Below the pieces are notes generated by a model. It ran no database searches. It was not told the origin of the DNA and saw only the letters and a list, made by a program, of their open reading frames with translations. A program made the translations under genes and the position numbers. 7,909 nt of DNA. Origin: CAVDWX01 sp963612735 (lineage in GTDB: Bacteria; Bacillota_I; Bacilli_A; RFN20; CAG-826). The stretch lies in assembly GCA_963612735.1 (NCBI GenBank), contig CAVDWX010000066.1:1-7909 (forward strand). Reading direction: 5' to 3'. This document shows positions 6,020-7,909 of this stretch, piece after piece; the stretch's first letter is position 1; every line of letters starts with the position of its first letter.

Positions 6020-7321
6020 TTAATCAATAATTTCTCTTATAACTGGATGAGGAATAATTTTTTCTTTAACAATGACAAAACTCTTTTTGATGTCATTAAC
6101 TATTGAAACGTATTCATCCTTATTTGTATAAATTGTTGCTAATAGGTCACCTTTTTTCACAGTGTAGCCCACTTTTTTATTTAAGACGATACCAGCACTC
6201 ATATCGATGACATCATCTAAAGTAGCTCTTCCACCACCTAAACGCATTGATGATTCACCAATTTCAAGAGCGTTAATAGATTTGATATAGCCATCTTCTT
6301 CAGCATATATCTTAACAATATTCTTACTTAATTCCCATTTTTCTGGATGGAGTAAATAAGATACATCTCCACCTTGATATTCCACCATTAATTTAAATTT
6401 TTCAAAAGCTTTGCCATTAGCAATAACTTCCTCTAACATTTTTCTTGCTTCAATTCGAGAATTAGTAATTTGAGCTTGTACAAGCATGATTGACCCGGCG
6501 GTATAACATAATTCCATTAAATCTTCAGGTCCATGACCGTGCAAAGCATCGATTGCTTCTTTAACTTCTAAAGCGTTACCAACAGCAAATCCAAGTGGCT
6601 CGCTCATGTCAGAAAGGACTGCAACAGTGTTTCTTTTTAAAGATTTACCAATCTCCACCATGGTTCTGGCTAATTCTCTTGCGCTTTCCATATTTTTCAT
6701 AAAAGCGCCTTCGCCAACGGTAACATCTAATAAAATGGCATCCGTTCCACTAGCAAGTTTTTTTGACATGACACTAGAGGCGATTAAAGGAATGGATTCA
6801 ACTGTTCCGGTCACATCTCTTAGAGCATATAATTTTTTATCAGCGGGCACTAAAGATTTAGTTTGTCCAATAACAGCAAGTCCAATAGCGTTGACTTGTT
6901 CAATCATCTCTTCTTCGGTTTTAGAAATATTATAGCCAGGAATCGATTCTAATTTATCTAAGGTTCCACCGGTATGACCTAATCCTCGTCCACTCATTTT
7001 GGCTAATTTAGCCCCACACGCTGCGACCATCGGTCCTAAAACAAGGGTTGTTTTATCTCCTACTCCACCGGTTGAATGTTTGTCGACTTTAATGCCATTT
7101 ATCGCACTTAAATCAATGACTGAACCACTATGTTCCATCGCCTCGGTTAAGTTAGCGATTTCTTCCTTATTCATACCTTGAAATAAAATTGCCATATTCA
7201 TTGCCGCGCTTTGATAATCGGGAATGCTTCCTTCTACATAACCATTAATCCAAAAATGAATTTCTTCATTACTTAATGTACCACCATCTCTTTTTTTAAT
7301 AATTAAATCAACCATTCTCAT
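6020..7321 (-). CDS. pdp: Pyrimidine-nucleoside phosphorylase
   Basis: The enzyme splits uridine, thymidine and deoxyuridine with phosphate into base and (deoxy)ribose 1-phosphate, feeding nucleoside salvage and carbon use in the cytoplasm. The 433-residue length is standard. The phosphate-binding region KHSTGGVGDK (81-90) and the signature KMSGRGLGHTGGTLDKLE (108-125) are intact. Arg168 (ALRDV), Ser183 (ASS) and Lys187 (MSKK) fall at the residue numbers known for pyrimidine-base binding in Bacillus-type enzymes. The C-terminal PYNP domain is recognisable around RLGGGRATLDDVID and VGYTVKKGDLLATIY. Such features favour the broad-specificity Firmicutes enzyme over DeoA, though the two are close. 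The start ATG has GCGAGG (7336-7331) nine bases upstream; the ATG two codons later is too far. It is not next to deoC or cdd here, and a palindrome precedes the gene. Confidence 0.95.
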   Translation of the reverse strand: MRMVDLIIKKRDGGTLSNEEIHFWINGYVEGSIPDYQSAAMNMAILFQGMNKEEIANLTEAMEHSGSVIDLSAINGIKVDKHSTGGVGDKTTLVLGPMVAACGAKLAKMSGRGLGHTGGTLDKLESIPGYNISKTEEEMIEQVNAIGLAVIGQTKSLVPADKKLYALRDVTGTVESIPLIASSVMSKKLASGTDAILLDVTVGEGAFMKNMESARELARTMVEIGKSLKRNTVAVLSDMSEPLGFAVGNALEVKEAIDALHGHGPEDLMELCYTAGSIMLVQAQITNSRIEARKMLEEVIANGKAFEKFKLMVEYQGGDVSYLLHPEKWELSKNIVKIYAEEDGYIKSINALEIGESSMRLGGGRATLDDVIDMSAGIVLNKKVGYTVKKGDLLATIYTNKDEYVSIVNDIKKSFVIVKEKIIPHPVIREIID

Positions 7322-7345
7322 ATCTTATAACCTCGCTTTGACTTC

Positions 7346-7373
7346 TTTATACTATCATAGTTTATCTTATTAA
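7346..7373 (-). promoter_or_regulatory. Candidate promoter for pdp
   Basis: On the minus strand TTAATA (7373-7368) and TATAAA (7351-7346) are spaced by 16 bases and match consensus at four and five of six positions. Transcription would begin near 7339, just before the GCGAGG ribosome binding site, which makes for a short leader. An 11-nt palindrome ACTAT-G-ATAGT (7361-7351) lies between the boxes and overlaps the -10 box by one base. Confidence 0.4.
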
Positions 7374-7378
7374 CGATA

Positions 7379-7396
7379 TAGTTAGTTAACTAACTA
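7379..7396. promoter_or_regulatory. 18-nt perfect palindrome upstream of pdp, likely operator
   Basis: TAGTTAGTTAACTAACTA is self-complementary with no spacer and lies five bases upstream of the candidate -35 of pdp, in the 78-base gap after the membrane protein gene. The lack of a loop and of a T-tract on either side argues against a terminator and for a dimeric regulator site. A nucleoside-responsive regulator would make sense for pdp, but none is encoded in the window. Confidence 0.5.
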
Positions 7397-7399
7397 CCA

Positions 7400-7909
7400 T
7401 CAATTTCTTTTTGATAAATATTTAATGTCATCTTCTTTTATTTTGTTTTTAAAATAATATCCACTTAGTCCTATTCCAGTCGCTAAAAATAAGCCAAGTA
7501 TAAATAAACCGTGTCCAGTTTGATAATAGGATGTACCGTTAAATTCGAGTTTACATGTATAGCTACCTTGTTCTAATTTAAAGGCTAATAATGAATCGAT
7601 ATTAATTGGATTGATGTCATAATTTATATTATTTTTAAGATCATTAACATGGATGACATAGCCCTCGTAATAAAATTGAGGAATTTGAAACAAAGCATCG
7701 CTAATTACTTCAACACTAAAGGATAAAGATGGTGAATTTAATTCTGTGATAGTGAGATTTCCTATTCCTTCTAGAGTAGCGTAATAATAATCTTCTTTTT
7801 CATATACAAAATATTTTTTAGTTTGACTCACCATGGCTTTTCTTACTTTGCTATAAAGAGAATTATTATATTCCGACTTATAATCTTTATAATCAGAACA
7901 ATATATAAG
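7400..7909 (-). CDS. C-terminal part of a large membrane protein, YfhO-like (partial)
   Basis: The reading frame is open from the stop at 7400-7402 to the right edge, giving 169 residues with no start required inside. The ATG at 7834 has no ribosome binding site and is probably an internal Met, so this is the 3' end of a longer gene. A soluble beta-rich stretch contains IPQFYYEGY (about 76-84) and later SLLAFKLEQGSYTCKLEF. One membrane segment (about 132-153, GLFILGLFLATGIGLSGYYF) follows, with a short charged tail. This plan, an IPxFYYxGY motif, a strand with a G-turn and a last membrane helix, is that of the C terminus of YfhO-type multi-membrane proteins (GT-C fold, linked in Gram-positives to sugar decoration of wall polymers). 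The match is by pattern only, and sequence outside the window would decide. It is on the same strand as pdp, with the 18-nt palindrome between them. Confidence 0.55.
   Translation of the reverse strand, partial: LIYCSDYKDYKSEYNNSLYSKVRKAMVSQTKKYFVYEKEDYYYATLEGIGNLTITELNSPSLSFSVEVISDALFQIPQFYYEGYVIHVNDLKNNINYDINPINIDSLLAFKLEQGSYTCKLEFNGTSYYQTGHGLFILGLFLATGIGLSGYYFKNKIKEDDIKYLSKRN

Noticed and set aside
6606..6935. 109-codon open frame on the plus strand
   Set aside because: It lies wholly inside pdp on the opposite strand; pdp has all family motifs, and this frame shows no protein-like features of its own.
6999..7181. 60-codon open frame on the plus strand
   Set aside because: Antisense shadow of the conserved N-terminal part of pdp, with no ribosome binding site.

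Overview
The window reads as chromosomal DNA of a low-GC, AT-rich Firmicutes/Mollicutes-like bacterium (Erysipelotrichia or gut Tenericutes type). The evidence is the codon use, the protein sequences and the mix of genes. I cannot place it more precisely without a search.

Layout. Positions 1-282 (+) hold a decayed 3' remnant of a DUF4143-type ATPase gene. It converges on a dtd-mnmA pair on the minus strand (296-1878), a tRNA quality-control and tRNA-modification unit whose reading frames overlap by one base. A short divergent promoter region (1879-1947), with a 17-nt AT-only palindrome, separates dtd from a three- or four-frame plus-strand cassette (1948-4582). The cassette encodes a radical SAM/SPASM maturase, a small four-helix membrane protein and a YiiX-like (permuted NlpC/P60-type) cysteine hydrolase. 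The hydrolase is broken across two reading frames that meet at GTGA. Next on the plus strand is rarA/mgsA (4676-5965), a replication-fork AAA+ ATPase. A perfect hairpin terminator (5969-5992) lies between it and the convergent pyrimidine-nucleoside phosphorylase gene pdp (6020-7321, minus). Upstream of pdp are an 18-nt perfect palindrome and the 3' end of a large membrane protein gene. That gene runs off the right edge (7400-7909, minus) and resembles the C terminus of YfhO-type proteins.

How it fits together. dtd, mnmA, rarA and pdp are ordinary housekeeping genes. The accessory part is the 1948-4582 cassette. Its genes overlap or nearly touch (26-nt overlap, 8-nt overlap, GTGA junction), so they probably share a transcript. 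The maturase has all ten cysteines expected for three Fe-S clusters, but no short precursor-peptide gene is visible. Either the substrate is elsewhere, or it is a neighbouring protein; the hydrolase, with its Cys/His-rich tail, is the obvious local candidate. I infer a maturase plus membrane protein plus surface-hydrolase system and do not recognise it as a described one. The frame break in the hydrolase could be a mutation, a sequencing indel, programmed frameshifting or a true split enzyme. This is the most decisive thing to check.
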